Shown: positions 15,178-23,393 of the stretch, piece after piece | Layout of the letters: each line of letters starts with the position of its first letter | Position numbering within the stretch: the first letter of the stretch is position 1 | Assembly (NCBI RefSeq): GCF_002210345.1 | Contig: NZ_MWQI01000014.1 | Location: 1-46,694, forward strand | Length of the DNA: 46,694 nt | Source: Fibrobacter sp. UWB4 | Lineage (GTDB): Bacteria > Fibrobacterota > Fibrobacteria > Fibrobacterales > Fibrobacteraceae | Reading direction: 5' to 3' | The notes under the pieces: model-generated | The model's database searches: none | What the model saw: the letters and a program-made list of their open reading frames with translations, nothing else | What the model was told of the DNA's origin: nothing | Made by a program: the position numbers and the translations under genes

Positions 15178-16401
15178 TTACCCGAACAAACGCAAAACGC
15201 GTTTGATGCCAGCAACAAAACGGTCGATGTCGCGTTCAAGCGTGTACACGCCGAAGCTCAAACGGAGCGTGGCGTCCAGCCCAAAGCGGTCCATCACCGG
15301 TTGCGCGCAATGGTGTCCGCTGCGCACGGCGACGTTTTCTTCGTCAAGAATCATGGCCGCATCACCGACGGCGATTCCGTCCAACGTAATGCTGATAAGC
15401 GCTCCGCGTTCCTTCGGGTTGCCGAGGACTTTCACTTGCGGGATTTCTGCGAGCTGTTTCAGAGCGTACTGCGTAATTTGTTCTTCGTGCTTGCGGATGT
15501 TGTCGAGGCCGACGTTATTCAGCCATTCGATGGCTTTCCCAAGTCCGATGACTTCGGCAATGGCGGGCGTACCTGCTTCAAAGCGAGCCGGGACATCTGC
15601 GTAAGTTGTCTTTTCGAACGTGACGTTCTTGATCATTTCGCCACCGCCATGCCATGGCGGCATGCTGTCGAGCACGTCGTACTTGCCGTAAAGAACGCCG
15701 ATGCCAGTCGGGCCGTACATCTTGTGGCCGCTGAAAGCGAGGAAATCGCAGTCGAGCTTCTGCACGTCAATTTTGATGTGGCTAGAACTCTGGGCGGCGT
15801 CAATCAAAATTTTTGCTTGCGGGGCGAGCTTACGGACGGTCGCAATGATTTCTGCAATCGGGTTCACGGTGCCGACGGAGTTGCTCACGTGGGCGACGGC
15901 GACCATCTTGGTGCGCGGTGTCAAAAGTTCCGGGAGCTTGGTTAAATCTAAATCGCCGTCATCGCGGACGGGAATGACCTTGATTTTTGCGCCCTTCATT
16001 TCGGCGACGAGCTGCCAGCTCACAATGTTCGCGTGGTGTTCCAAACCGCTGATTAAAATTTCATCGCCCGCTTCAAAGAACTTGCGTCCGTAGCTCCAAG
16101 CAACGAGATTGATGCTTTCGGTGGTGCCGCGCGTAAAGACGATTTCGTCTTCGGATTTTGCGTTGATGAATTTCGCAACGTCTTTGCGGGTCTTTTCAAA
16201 GGCTTCGGTCGTGCGTGCGCTGAGGCGGTAAACCCCGCGCTTTACGGAGCTATAGTGCTCGCGGTAAAAATCGTCCATCGCGTCGATGACGCTTGCGGGC
16301 TTCTGGGTCGTGGCGGTGCTGTCCAAAAAGGCGAGTGGCTTTGATTCTTTGTCGCCTGCGACCAACATCGGGAATTCATTGCGTAAGACTTCTGCGTTCA
16401 T
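15178..16401 (-). CDS. sufS: Cysteine desulfurase, SufS/CsdA type (group II)
   Basis: 407 residues. A PLP enzyme that takes sulfur from cysteine for Fe-S clusters and thiolated tRNAs. The PLP lysine is Lys227 in SGHKMYGPTG, and the persulfide cysteine is Cys365 in VRSGHHCAQP, the short-loop arrangement of SufS/CsdA. The usual opening LDNAATTQKP reads LDSTATTQKP here. No suf genes flank it; the partner downstream is tcdA, so csdA is an equally good name. There is no ribosome site: TATCTT (minus strand, 16409-16414) ends 7 bases before the ATG, suggesting leaderless translation. Confidence 0.93.
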   Translation of the reverse strand: MNAEVLRNEFPMLVAGDKESKPLAFLDSTATTQKPASVIDAMDDFYREHYSSVKRGVYRLSARTTEAFEKTRKDVAKFINAKSEDEIVFTRGTTESINLVAWSYGRKFFEAGDEILISGLEHHANIVSWQLVAEMKGAKIKVIPVRDDGDLDLTKLPELLTPRTKMVAVAHVSNSVGTVNPIAEIIATVRKLAPQAKILIDAAQSSSHIKIDVQKLDCDFLAFSGHKMYGPTGIGVLYGKYDVLDSMPPWHGGGEMIKNVTFEKTTYADVPARFEAGTPAIAEVIGLGKAIEWLNNVGLDNIRKHEEQITQYALKQLAEIPQVKVLGNPKERGALISITLDGIAVGDAAMILDEENVAVRSGHHCAQPVMDRFGLDATLRLSFGVYTLERDIDRFVAGIKRVLRLFG

Positions 16402-16414
16402 GCCCCAAAAGATA
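16402..16414 (-). promoter_or_regulatory. -10 box 7 nt before the sufS start (leaderless)
   Basis: On the minus strand TATCTT is followed by 7 bases and then ATG. Confidence 0.55.
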
Positions 16415-16474
16415 GAAATCCTCTATAGCCGGAGTCAAATTCAAGTAAAATATTATTAGAGTTCAAGATTTTTT

Positions 16475-16503
16475 TTGATTATTCGTTAGGGATTGTTTAT
16501 AAT
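16475..16503 (+). promoter_or_regulatory. Promoter of the FISUMP-epmA pair
   Basis: TTGATT (16475-16480) and TATAAT (16498-16503) are separated by exactly 17 bases. The transcript would start near 16510 and include a dispersed repeat in its leader. Confidence 0.7.
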
Positions 16504-16529
16504 TCGTTATATATTAAAACTATTCATGT

Positions 16530-16580
16530 ATCATCCCGACTTAGGATTTGTCATCCCGAGCGAAGTCGAGGGATCCAGTT
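16530..16580. repeat. Dispersed repeat, TCATCCCGA...GGGATCC type, with a partial second copy
   Basis: TCATCCCGAGCGAAGTCGAG with GGATCCAGTT forms an imperfect palindrome; TCATCCCGACTTAGGATTTG just before it looks like a partial copy. It lies inside the predicted 5' leader of the FISUMP gene, 20 bases before its start codon. Confidence 0.7.
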
Positions 16581-16600
16581 AAGTTTCAAAAGAGGAAAAA

Positions 16601-17980
16601 ATGAAAAAGTTTTTTGTGGCAAGTTTGATTTGTTCTGCAATTTTGGCGCAGGGTGGTTTTGCCCAGGAAGCGCTCCGCAATGCCGTTGATTCCAATAATT
16701 GGAAAAAGGTTAAAAAGATTGTCAATTCCGGCGAACTTGAAGAAATCTATTGCGGCAAGATGTCTGCAAAGAATGCGGCGAACATTTATGGCAAGCATTT
16801 TAAGCAGATGCCGGATGAAGCGTTTGCCGCCTGCCCGTCCCAGTTTGCGTATGGTTTTGGCCCGAAGGTGTGCTCGATGGCAAACGCCGCGAATGCCTGT
16901 TCGGGTGTCATCAAGTATTTGCTCGCTGATGGTGAAAAGGGAAGTGCAAAGGCTCTCAAGACGCTTGACGAGGTGGCTAAGGCGGCAACGAAGACAAAGG
17001 CTTTTGGAAAGCAGTCTCTCGTGAGTGTCGATACGACGGTCTGGAAACCGTGTCCCAAGAAAGGTGCTGCACGAACAAAGTGCATTGCCCAGTGCAAGGT
17101 GGATGCAAATTCCCTGATGGCGATTGACCACGATGTGAACTGCAAGACGAAACCTGAACAGATGGTGGACAAGACGATTAAGGTCTACAAGCCGTCCCCG
17201 GTTTTTGCAAGCTTGCGCGAAGGTCTTTTCGAAGGTTTCTGGAAGGCTCCGATGTCTGTTGCCGGGACGTATGCTGCACTCGCAGGCAAGTATGCCAAGG
17301 TGCTCTCGATTCCCGATACCGCAGTGACGGGTCTCCATTACGTGAAGACTTGGGCTGCCAAGCATAAGGGCGCTTCGCTCCCGGGCGGTCAGCTGTTCCG
17401 CTTCTGCACGGCCTGGAAGGGCAAGGTCGATCCAATTCTTTCTGAAGCTGGCTTCAGTACGCGCTGCCCGGTTTTCAAGAATTTTGTGGACAAGCGTGAC
17501 AAACAAGTTTACAAGGTCAAGGAAATCGGTGGCGTGGACTGGTTCGTCGAGAACTTGAACTACAACGATCCTGATGGCTCGATTTGCTACGACCGCGACG
17601 ATGCAAACTGCAAGACGTTCGGCCGTCTCTACACGCAAGAAGCCGCCAAGAAAGCTTGCCCGGCGGGCTACCATCTCGCCACAGATGCGGACTGGAAAAA
17701 GCTTGAAGAATACGCCGGTGGCGCACGCTCTGCGGCACTCAAGCTCAAGAGCAACGGCAGCGACGATTATGCCTTCACGGCCATGTTCGGTGGCTACGCT
17801 AACAAGACCGGCGTCTGCACGACGATGGGCGAGGGTGCTTACTTCTGGACTGCCGATTCCGAAGAGGATTCTCGTGGCAAGGCCCGCACAATGTTCAGCT
17901 CCGATAAGGATGTCGGCTCCATCTCCGTGGACCCGAGTTTCTATCTTGCGGTCCGTTGTGTAGCCGGAGCTAACGAGTGA
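16601..17980 (+). CDS. Secreted FISUMP-domain protein (TIGR02145)
   Basis: 459 residues. AGAGG lies upstream of the ATG. A signal peptide (KKFFVASLICSAILAQGGFA, cleavage about residue 21) is followed by a Cys-rich, unrecognised middle region (about 25-300; motifs such as WKPCPKKGAARTKCIAQC). The C-terminal FISUMP domain starts near 300: VYKVKEIGGVDWFVENLNY, GRLYTQEAAKKACPAGYHLA and, at the very end, FYLAVRCVAG. FISUMP is a domain expanded in Fibrobacter surface proteins; its function is unknown, and the fold resembles C-type-lectin-like surface domains. The stop TGA overlaps the epmA ATG by one base, so the two are translated from one mRNA although their roles appear unrelated. Confidence 0.9.
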   Translation: MKKFFVASLICSAILAQGGFAQEALRNAVDSNNWKKVKKIVNSGELEEIYCGKMSAKNAANIYGKHFKQMPDEAFAACPSQFAYGFGPKVCSMANAANACSGVIKYLLADGEKGSAKALKTLDEVAKAATKTKAFGKQSLVSVDTTVWKPCPKKGAARTKCIAQCKVDANSLMAIDHDVNCKTKPEQMVDKTIKVYKPSPVFASLREGLFEGFWKAPMSVAGTYAALAGKYAKVLSIPDTAVTGLHYVKTWAAKHKGASLPGGQLFRFCTAWKGKVDPILSEAGFSTRCPVFKNFVDKRDKQVYKVKEIGGVDWFVENLNYNDPDGSICYDRDDANCKTFGRLYTQEAAKKACPAGYHLATDADWKKLEEYAGGARSAALKLKSNGSDDYAFTAMFGGYANKTGVCTTMGEGAYFWTADSEEDSRGKARTMFSSDKDVGSISVDPSFYLAVRCVAGANE

Positions 17981-18951
17981 TGGAAAATTTGAACTCGGGC
18001 GCGTTTGCGCCCACTTGCACACGTGAAACTTGGGTCAAGCGCCAGGCGCTGATGGCCCGCGTCCGTGATTTCTTTGTTCGTCGTAATGCGCTCGAAGTCG
18101 AGACGCCTGTGCTTTCTGCATACGGCGGAACGGACCCGCAGCTCGATTACTTTGAGATCGAAGATCCGAAGCGGTTCATGATGACGAGCCCGGAATTTCA
18201 CATGAAGCGCTTGCTTGCTGCAAAGTTCGGTGACATTTTCCAGATTACAAAGTCGTTCCGCAAGGATGAATTTGGCGGTCACCACAATAACGAGTTCTCG
18301 ATGGTGGAATGGTACCGTGTGGGTATGATTCAAGACAAACTCATGGATGAAGTCGAAGACCTCGTGAGTGAAATCATTGGGACTAAACTAAACGCCCGCC
18401 GCACCCGCTGGATTGATGCTTTCAAGAACTACGCTGGCGTGAATCCGTTTTGCGAAAAGCTCACGGACTTTGCGGATGCTTGTAGCGCCCGCGAGATTCC
18501 TGTGCCCGAAAAGAGTGAGACGCTCACGCGCGAAGACTGGTGGGACTACCTCATGGTCTTCCTCGTGGAACCTGCACTCGCTAGTAACGGTCCCGAGTTC
18601 ATCTTGGATTACCCGCCGTCGCAGGCGGCTCTGGCGCAGACGTACGTGGATGATGATGGTTACACGTGGGCCCGCCGCTTTGAGCTTTTTGTGAATCAAG
18701 TGGAACTTTGCAATGGTTACACGGAGCTTACGGATCCTGTGGAACAGCGTCGCCGTTTTTATGCTGATTTGGAAATCCGCAAGGGGATGAATAAGCCCTT
18801 ACCGCCTATCGACGAACGGTTCCTTGCTGCTCTTGAATCGGGAATGCCAGCTTGCTCTGGTGTGGCGCTTGGGCTCGACCGCCTGTTCATGCTCGCTCTC
18901 GGTAAAGAAGAAATCGCCGACGTAATCCTCTTCCCAAGTCCTATTGCTTAA
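17980..18951 (+). CDS. epmA: Elongation factor P (R)-beta-lysine ligase EpmA
   Basis: 323 residues, the family length. A class II lysyl-tRNA-synthetase-like enzyme without anticodon domain that attaches (R)-beta-lysine to EF-P, relieving ribosome stalling at prolines. Motif 1 region ARVRDFFVRRNALEVETPVL, motif 2 FRKDEFGGHHNNEFSMVEWY and motif 3 SGVALGLDRLFMLALG are all present, and the N-terminal anticodon-binding OB-fold of LysRS is absent. ATG at 17980 shares its first base with the stop of the FISUMP gene (TGATG). The aminomutase EpmB and EF-P are not in this window. Confidence 0.94.
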   Translation: MENLNSGAFAPTCTRETWVKRQALMARVRDFFVRRNALEVETPVLSAYGGTDPQLDYFEIEDPKRFMMTSPEFHMKRLLAAKFGDIFQITKSFRKDEFGGHHNNEFSMVEWYRVGMIQDKLMDEVEDLVSEIIGTKLNARRTRWIDAFKNYAGVNPFCEKLTDFADACSAREIPVPEKSETLTREDWWDYLMVFLVEPALASNGPEFILDYPPSQAALAQTYVDDDGYTWARRFELFVNQVELCNGYTELTDPVEQRRRFYADLEIRKGMNKPLPPIDERFLAALESGMPACSGVALGLDRLFMLALGKEEIADVILFPSPIA

Positions 18952-18961
18952 CGCACACTCT

Positions 18962-19000
18962 CGTCATCCTGAGAGCGAATGCCCGAAGGATCCAGTTATT
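18962..19000. repeat. Dispersed repeat, TCATCCTGA...GAAGGATCC type
   Basis: CGTCATCCTGAGAGCGAATG followed by CCCGAAGGATCCAGTTATT. It lies between the convergent ends of epmA and the thioredoxin gene. Confidence 0.75.
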
Positions 19001-19007
19001 TTTCGTA

Positions 19008-19526
19008 TTACAATCCCAGCAGTCTCTTTAGCTCGTGCCGGACTTTGAGTTCGTTGAGTGTCCCGACATCGACATGCTGGATCTTGTCGTCCTTATCGAC
19101 CACGAAACTCACGGGAATCACGCCTGGGTTCCCTAGCGCCTTGAGCGCGTCGTAGTTCCAGTGGAGCATCGTCCACGGAATTTCCATGCTCTTCTTGTAC
19201 TTGCGGGCGACCTTCTTGGAATCGTCTTCGTCGATCATCAGGATCCTGAGGCCCTTCGGGCCAAAATCTTCGTGGAATTTCTTAAGAATCGGCAGTTCCG
19301 CCCGGCATGATGGGCACCACGATGCGGTCAGCACAATGAGCGTTGCGGTTCCCTTTTCGCTCAGGTAGTCCGATTTGCCTCCCATCACATCGTCTGCCGT
19401 GAAGTTCACGACAGTCTCCGGGAAGTTCAGTTTGTAGCGGGACTTCGCCTCGATCGCATAAAACGCGAAGCCGAGGAAAATGACTGCCCCTACCCATGCG
19501 AGTATTTTATAAGTGGATGAACGCAT
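19008..19526 (-). CDS. Membrane-anchored TlpA-like thioredoxin
   Basis: 172 residues. One N-terminal transmembrane segment (YKILAWVGAVIFLGFAFYAI, about 6-25) anchors a periplasmic thioredoxin fold. The active site is ASWCPSCRAELP (CPSC) near residue 70, followed by LRILMIDEDDSKKVARKYKK and the cis-proline region GVIPVSFVVDKDD. Such proteins reduce or shuffle disulfides in exported proteins or in cytochrome biogenesis; the specific partner is not evident. The gene diverges from pilT with a 51-base gap that must hold both promoters. No clear ribosome site precedes the ATG. Confidence 0.87.
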   Translation of the reverse strand: MRSSTYKILAWVGAVIFLGFAFYAIEAKSRYKLNFPETVVNFTADDVMGGKSDYLSEKGTATLIVLTASWCPSCRAELPILKKFHEDFGPKGLRILMIDEDDSKKVARKYKKSMEIPWTMLHWNYDALKALGNPGVIPVSFVVDKDDKIQHVDVGTLNELKVRHELKRLLGL

Positions 19527-19564
19527 TGCATAAAGAATTTATGAAATTTTTGGGCTTTTTAAAT

Positions 19565-19577
19565 TATATTCTAGTGC
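19565..19577 (+). promoter_or_regulatory. -10 box 7 nt before the pilT start (leaderless)
   Basis: TATATT (19565-19570) then 7 bases then ATG at 19578; no ribosome-binding site. Confidence 0.6.
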
Positions 19578-20645
19578 ATGGCATATAACATTCAAGATCT
19601 TTTAGCAGAAATGGTCAAACGTGGGGCCTCCGACTTGCACATTACGGCCGGTGCACCCCCTCTTATTCGTCTTTCCGGCAAGCTAACCCCCATCGGGGAG
19701 AATAAGCTCAAGCCCGACGAAACCATGCGTATGACTTACAGCTTGATGAATGAAGCCCAGAAAAAGACTTTTGAACAGCAAAAGGAATGCGACTTTTCAT
19801 TCGGTATTGCAAATCTTGCGCGTTTCCGTGCGAACGCCTACTTGCAGCGTGGCTGCGTGGCGCTTGCCCTCCGTATTATTCCGCTTGATATCAAGACGTT
19901 TAAGGATCTCGGCCTCCCGAAGATCATGGCCGAATTTACGACCCGCCCTTCTGGCCTCGTGCTTGTGACGGGCGCTACCGGTTCTGGTAAGTCCACGACT
20001 CTCGCTGCCATGATCGACAAGATCAACAAGGAACGTCACGACCACATCTTGACGGTCGAAGACCCGATCGAATTCTTGCACAAGCATCAGGGATGCATGA
20101 TCAACCAGCGCGAAGTCGGTAGCGATACGCACAGCTTTGCCCAGGCGTTGAAGATGGCCCTCCGTCAGGACCCGGACGTGGTGCTCATCGGCGAAATGCG
20201 TGACTTGGAAACGATCCGCTCGGCACTTACGATTGCAGAAACGGGTCACTTGACTTTTGCAACGCTTCATACAAACTCTTGCGTCCAGACGATTAACCGT
20301 GTGGTTGACGCCTTCCCGAAGGGTGAACAGCAGACCGTGCGTACACAGCTCTCGTTTGTGCTCCAAGGCGTCATCTGCCAGACCCTTTTGCCAAAGATTG
20401 GCGGTGGTCGCGTGATGGCGTACGAAGTCATGAACGTGACGCCGGGTATCCGCGCTTTGATTCGCGATGACAAGGTGCACCAGATTGAATCCATGATTGA
20501 AATTGGTCAGAAGTTCGGCATGAATACGATGAACATGTGCTTGTGCGACCTCGTCAAGAACCATAAGGTTGACCGTTTTGATGCGCTTGCTCGTTCGTCG
20601 AGTCCGGATCAGTTGGAACAGTTGTTTGTAAAGGAAGGGGTGTAA
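19578..20645 (+). CDS. pilT: Type IV pilus retraction ATPase PilT
   Basis: 355 residues. A cytoplasmic hexameric motor that depolymerises type IV pili for twitching and adhesion. The N-terminal GASDLHITAGAPPLIRLSGK is diagnostic. Walker A GATGSGKSTTLAAM is near 135, the Asp box ILTVEDPIEFLH near 157, Walker B VVLIGEMRDLETI near 200 and the His box GHLTFATLHTNS near 225. ATG at 19578 follows TATATT by 7 bases and has no ribosome site, so the mRNA is probably leaderless. pilC follows after 3 bases, forming an operon. Confidence 0.95.
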   Translation: MAYNIQDLLAEMVKRGASDLHITAGAPPLIRLSGKLTPIGENKLKPDETMRMTYSLMNEAQKKTFEQQKECDFSFGIANLARFRANAYLQRGCVALALRIIPLDIKTFKDLGLPKIMAEFTTRPSGLVLVTGATGSGKSTTLAAMIDKINKERHDHILTVEDPIEFLHKHQGCMINQREVGSDTHSFAQALKMALRQDPDVVLIGEMRDLETIRSALTIAETGHLTFATLHTNSCVQTINRVVDAFPKGEQQTVRTQLSFVLQGVICQTLLPKIGGGRVMAYEVMNVTPGIRALIRDDKVHQIESMIEIGQKFGMNTMNMCLCDLVKNHKVDRFDALARSSSPDQLEQLFVKEGV

Positions 20646-20648
20646 TCG

Positions 20649-21851
20649 ATGGCAGAATTTTTGTACAAGGCTCAAAACTCTCAGGGCAACAGCTTTGAAG
20701 GTACGCTTGAAGCAAAGGACAAGGCCGAAGCCGAAGCACTCCTGCTCCGTCGTCGCTTGGTCATTACAAGCCTCAAAAAGAAGCCGACCGAAATCAAGAT
20801 CAAGATTGGTTCTGGCATCAAGACCGAAGACATCACCCGTTTTACGCGTATGTTCTCGTCTATGTGCTCGGCAGGTCTTCCGATGTTGCAGTGTTTGAAC
20901 ATTCTCGAAGCCCAGTGCGAAAACCCGGAACTCAAGAACGTTGTGCATAAACTCACTCAGTCGATTAACGGTGGTTCTTCTCTCGCTGATGCTCTAGCGC
21001 AGCATCCGAAAGTTTTTGATTCCCTGTATTGCAACATGGTGGCTGCCGGTGAAGCGGGCGGTATTCTTGAAGGCATCTTGGCTCGTCTGGCAGAAACGCT
21101 CGAAAACAACCAGCGCCTCAAACGCAAGGTGAAAAAAGCTTTGACGTACCCGGTGATGGTTATCATTGTGGGTATTGTCGTCGTGATTGCCCTTATGACG
21201 TTCGTGGTGCCGACATTTGCTGAACAGTTCGCCGCCCTTGATGCAGAACTCCCGGCTCCGACGCAAGTCGTGATGGATATTTCTGATTTTGTACGAAATA
21301 ATGGTGCGTTTTTGTTTATCGCACTTATTATTGTCATATTTGCCTATAAGATGATAATGCGAATACCGCAAGCGCAATTTGCAATGGACAAGTTTACGCT
21401 AAAGGTCCCAAAACTAGGTGATTTGCAGATTAAGTCCGCAACAGCTGGCTTTGCGCGTACGCTCGGAACGCTTTTGAATGCTGGTGTTTCTGTGATGGAT
21501 GCCTTGAAGGTGGTTGCTTCAACGGCTGGTAACAAGGTTGTTGAAAAGGCTATTTATAAAATATCGATTGGCATTGCAGGCGGTAAGTCGATTGCCGAGC
21601 CGATGGAAGAAGTGGGCATTTTCCCGCCCATGGTGATCCAGATGACTGGAGTCGGTGAAAAAACTGGTAACCTAGGCGGTATGCTTTTGAAACTCGCTGA
21701 CTTCTACGATGAAGAAGTGGATGCCGCAGTCGATGCCGTCGTGAGTATGATTGAACCGCTCATTATCGTGTTCTTGGGCGGCGCCGTCGGTGGCCTTTTG
21801 ATTGCTATGTATATGCCGATGTTTAGCATGGGCGACGCCATCAAGGGTTAA
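20649..21851 (+). CDS. pilC: Type IV pilus inner-membrane platform protein PilC
   Basis: 400 residues, T2SS GspF/PilC family. The N-terminal AEFLYKAQNSQGNSFEGTLE, then two GspF domains: TRMFSSMCSAGLPMLQCLNI near 63-82 and GFARTLGTLLNAGVSVMDAL near 265-284. There are three hydrophobic segments: YPVMVIIVGIVVVIALMTFV (about 170), GAFLFIALIIVIFAYKMIM (about 220) and IEPLIIVFLGGAVGGLLIAM near the C-terminus. It forms the platform on which PilT and the extension ATPase act. Start 3 bases after the pilT stop; a stem-loop terminator lies about 145 bases downstream. Confidence 0.94.
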   Translation: MAEFLYKAQNSQGNSFEGTLEAKDKAEAEALLLRRRLVITSLKKKPTEIKIKIGSGIKTEDITRFTRMFSSMCSAGLPMLQCLNILEAQCENPELKNVVHKLTQSINGGSSLADALAQHPKVFDSLYCNMVAAGEAGGILEGILARLAETLENNQRLKRKVKKALTYPVMVIIVGIVVVIALMTFVVPTFAEQFAALDAELPAPTQVVMDISDFVRNNGAFLFIALIIVIFAYKMIMRIPQAQFAMDKFTLKVPKLGDLQIKSATAGFARTLGTLLNAGVSVMDALKVVASTAGNKVVEKAIYKISIGIAGGKSIAEPMEEVGIFPPMVIQMTGVGEKTGNLGGMLLKLADFYDEEVDAAVDAVVSMIEPLIIVFLGGAVGGLLIAMYMPMFSMGDAIKG

Positions 21852-21994
21852 AATTTCGCTGAAAACACATCGCGATACGGTATCACGCTTTGGCTCACGT
21901 ATTATTATACGCTACGCCAAAGCGTTCTTTGTCTCGCTCGGTTTTGAGCAAAATTTGGAAAGAATGGCTTTAGGCAAAATCTCATTTAAATTTT

Positions 21995-22026
21995 AAAGAC
22001 GGGGATTCGACGTCTCGTCTTTTTGC
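21995..22026 (+). terminator. Terminator of pilT-pilC
   Basis: AAAGACG pairs with CGTCTTT (21995-22001 with 22016-22022), ending in a run of T. Confidence 0.65.
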
Positions 22027-22029
22027 ATT

Positions 22030-22059
22030 GTCATGCCCGCCGCTGAGCGGGCATCTCCT
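22030..22059. repeat. Dispersed palindromic repeat, GTCATGCCCGC type
   Basis: GTCATGCCCGCCGCTGAGCG with GGCATCTCCT. ATGCCCGC pairs with GCGGGCAT; relative to the GTCATTCCCGC form both arms carry the compensating change. Confidence 0.8.
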
Positions 22060-22069
22060 ATTTTGCTCT

Positions 22070-22121
22070 GTCATCCCGGCCTTGCGATGCGCTGAGCTTG
22101 CCGAAGTGTGCCGGGATCACC
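22070..22121. repeat. Longer dispersed repeat, TCATCCCGGC...GCCGGGATCACC type
   Basis: ATCCCGGC (22072-22079) pairs with GCCGGGAT; the interior CTTGCGATGCGCTGAGCTTG is partly self-complementary. Confidence 0.7.
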
Positions 22122-22138
22122 TTCTCGTATAACAAACC

Positions 22139-22172
22139 CTTCCTACTTCCTACCGCCTACGGTCTACTGCTT
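22139..22172. repeat. Heptanucleotide repeat carrying the pflA stop codon
   Basis: Plus-strand units CTTCCTA, CTTCCTA, CCGCCTA and CGGTCTA are in register. On the coding strand they supply the last residues and the TAG stop of pflA, followed by further TAG at 7-base spacing. Confidence 0.75.
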
Positions 22173-22942
22173 TCCCAGCCTGTGTATTTCGCGGTTTCGA
22201 GAATTTCGTTGGCGTTCTTGACGCGTTCTGCGGAAGGTGTTTGCGTGTCTTTAAGGGCGTAGTCGATGCCGAGTTCTTGGTACTTGCTAAGGGCAAATGC
22301 GTGGTAGGGGAGGACTTCGACGCGTTTGACGTTACTCAGCGTACGGATGAAGTCGCGGGTACGCGTGAGGGCTTCGTCATTGTCGCTGATGCCTGGCACG
22401 AGCACGTGGCGGATCCAGATGGGCTTTTGGATGCGGTCAAGGTAGCGGAAAAACTCGATGATGTTTTCGTTACTGTGGCCCGTGAGTTCCTTGTGCGCGT
22501 CGGCGTCGATGTGCTTGATGTCCACGAGCAAGAGGTCGGTGGATTTCATCAGCCGTTCGAACTTTGCAAACTGTTCGCCTGTGCTCCTGAACGTGACTCC
22601 GCTCGTGTCGATGCATGTGTGGACTCCCGCCGCTTTTGCCGCTTCGAAGAATTCAATCATGAAGTCGATTTGTGCGAGTGGTTCGCCGCCGCTTACGGTG
22701 ATGCCGCCGTCGGTTCCCCAGTAGGGCTTGTAGCGTACGGCTTTTTTCAGCAGGTCTTCGGCGCTCATTTCGAACGATCCGTTCTCTGTCCCGTTTACAC
22801 TTTTCGTCCCGAAATCCCATGTTTCCGGGTTGTGGCAGAACTTGCAGCGCATGGGACAGCCCTGCAAAAATACGACAAAGCGGATTCCCGGTCCATCGAC
22901 CGATCCGAACGTTTCGAGCTTGTTGATTCTTCCGAGAGTCAT
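22157..22942 (-). CDS. pflA: Pyruvate formate-lyase activating enzyme
   Basis: 261 residues. A radical SAM enzyme that installs the glycyl radical on PflB. The [4Fe-4S] cysteines are 29, 33 and 36 in GCPMRCKFCHNPETWD (CxxxCxxC), preceded by ETFGSVDGPGIRFVVFLQG. The SAM-binding GGITVSGGEPLAQIDF and the later DLLLVDIKHIDADAHKELTG are typical. The C-terminal residues SSRP and the TAG stop are encoded by a heptanucleotide repeat, so the end of the protein may vary between strains. Its substrate gene pflB lies 1.8 kb upstream on the same strand with two plus-strand genes between, so they are separate transcripts. Confidence 0.94.
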   Translation of the reverse strand: MTLGRINKLETFGSVDGPGIRFVVFLQGCPMRCKFCHNPETWDFGTKSVNGTENGSFEMSAEDLLKKAVRYKPYWGTDGGITVSGGEPLAQIDFMIEFFEAAKAAGVHTCIDTSGVTFRSTGEQFAKFERLMKSTDLLLVDIKHIDADAHKELTGHSNENIIEFFRYLDRIQKPIWIRHVLVPGISDNDEALTRTRDFIRTLSNVKRVEVLPYHAFALSKYQELGIDYALKDTQTPSAERVKNANEILETAKYTGWESSRP

Positions 22943-23393
22943 GCTGTAAAAATAAAAAAGTCTTGCTCCGCATTAAAGTGATATTTCGTATTACAGAATA
23001 AAGTCTGTGATTTTATGCATAGGTCTAAACAATGCGAGATAAATAGTCAAATAATTTGAGGAAAATGATTGTTCGTCGTGAGAATGAAGGCGTCGGCCAA
23101 GGTGTATTCTTCGCAGTAGTGTGCAAAACGAGTGTTGCGACGGGCTGCTTGCAGACCGGCATAACCGAGTGAAGCCGCTGACGCCGTAGGCGTCAACTCC
23201 GAGCTGGGACCCCGCCCGCATGACGTGCTTTTTGCATTAAAAAAGAATCCTGGCGGTGAGCCGTATTCTCTATATAATACAAACCTCGAAAAAAATCCAA
23301 TCATAGCGCGTCAGTACGCTATATTGCTTGAAAATTATTCGTTTTTAATTGAAAGTTCATTTATATTTAAAGGAGTGATAAGGAGGAATCTTT
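22943..23393. other. Intergenic region with an unexplained GC-rich island
   Basis: The outer parts are AT-rich. About 23079-23228 is GC-rich and contains the perfect 7-bp inverted repeat TGACGCC/GGCGTCA around GTA (23178-23194). On the minus strand it can be read as GYAGLQAARRNTRFAHYCEE, without a start or ribosome site. It may be a repeat or a decayed gene fragment. The stretch 23230-23393 looks like the promoter region and leader of the next lipoprotein gene. Confidence 0.4.

Larger units (their letters stand above)
21852..22156. other. Intergenic region between convergent pilC and pflA
   Basis: Holds a 10-bp inverted repeat ACGCTTTGGC/GCCAAAGCGT (21885-21894 with 21916-21925), the pilC terminator, two dispersed palindromic repeats and a heptanucleotide repeat. 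No gene is seen. Confidence 0.6.

Noticed and set aside
23047-23304. Minus-strand protein gene in the gap after pflA
   Set aside because: No ribosome site or family, and it spans an abrupt composition change; treated as an unexplained island instead.
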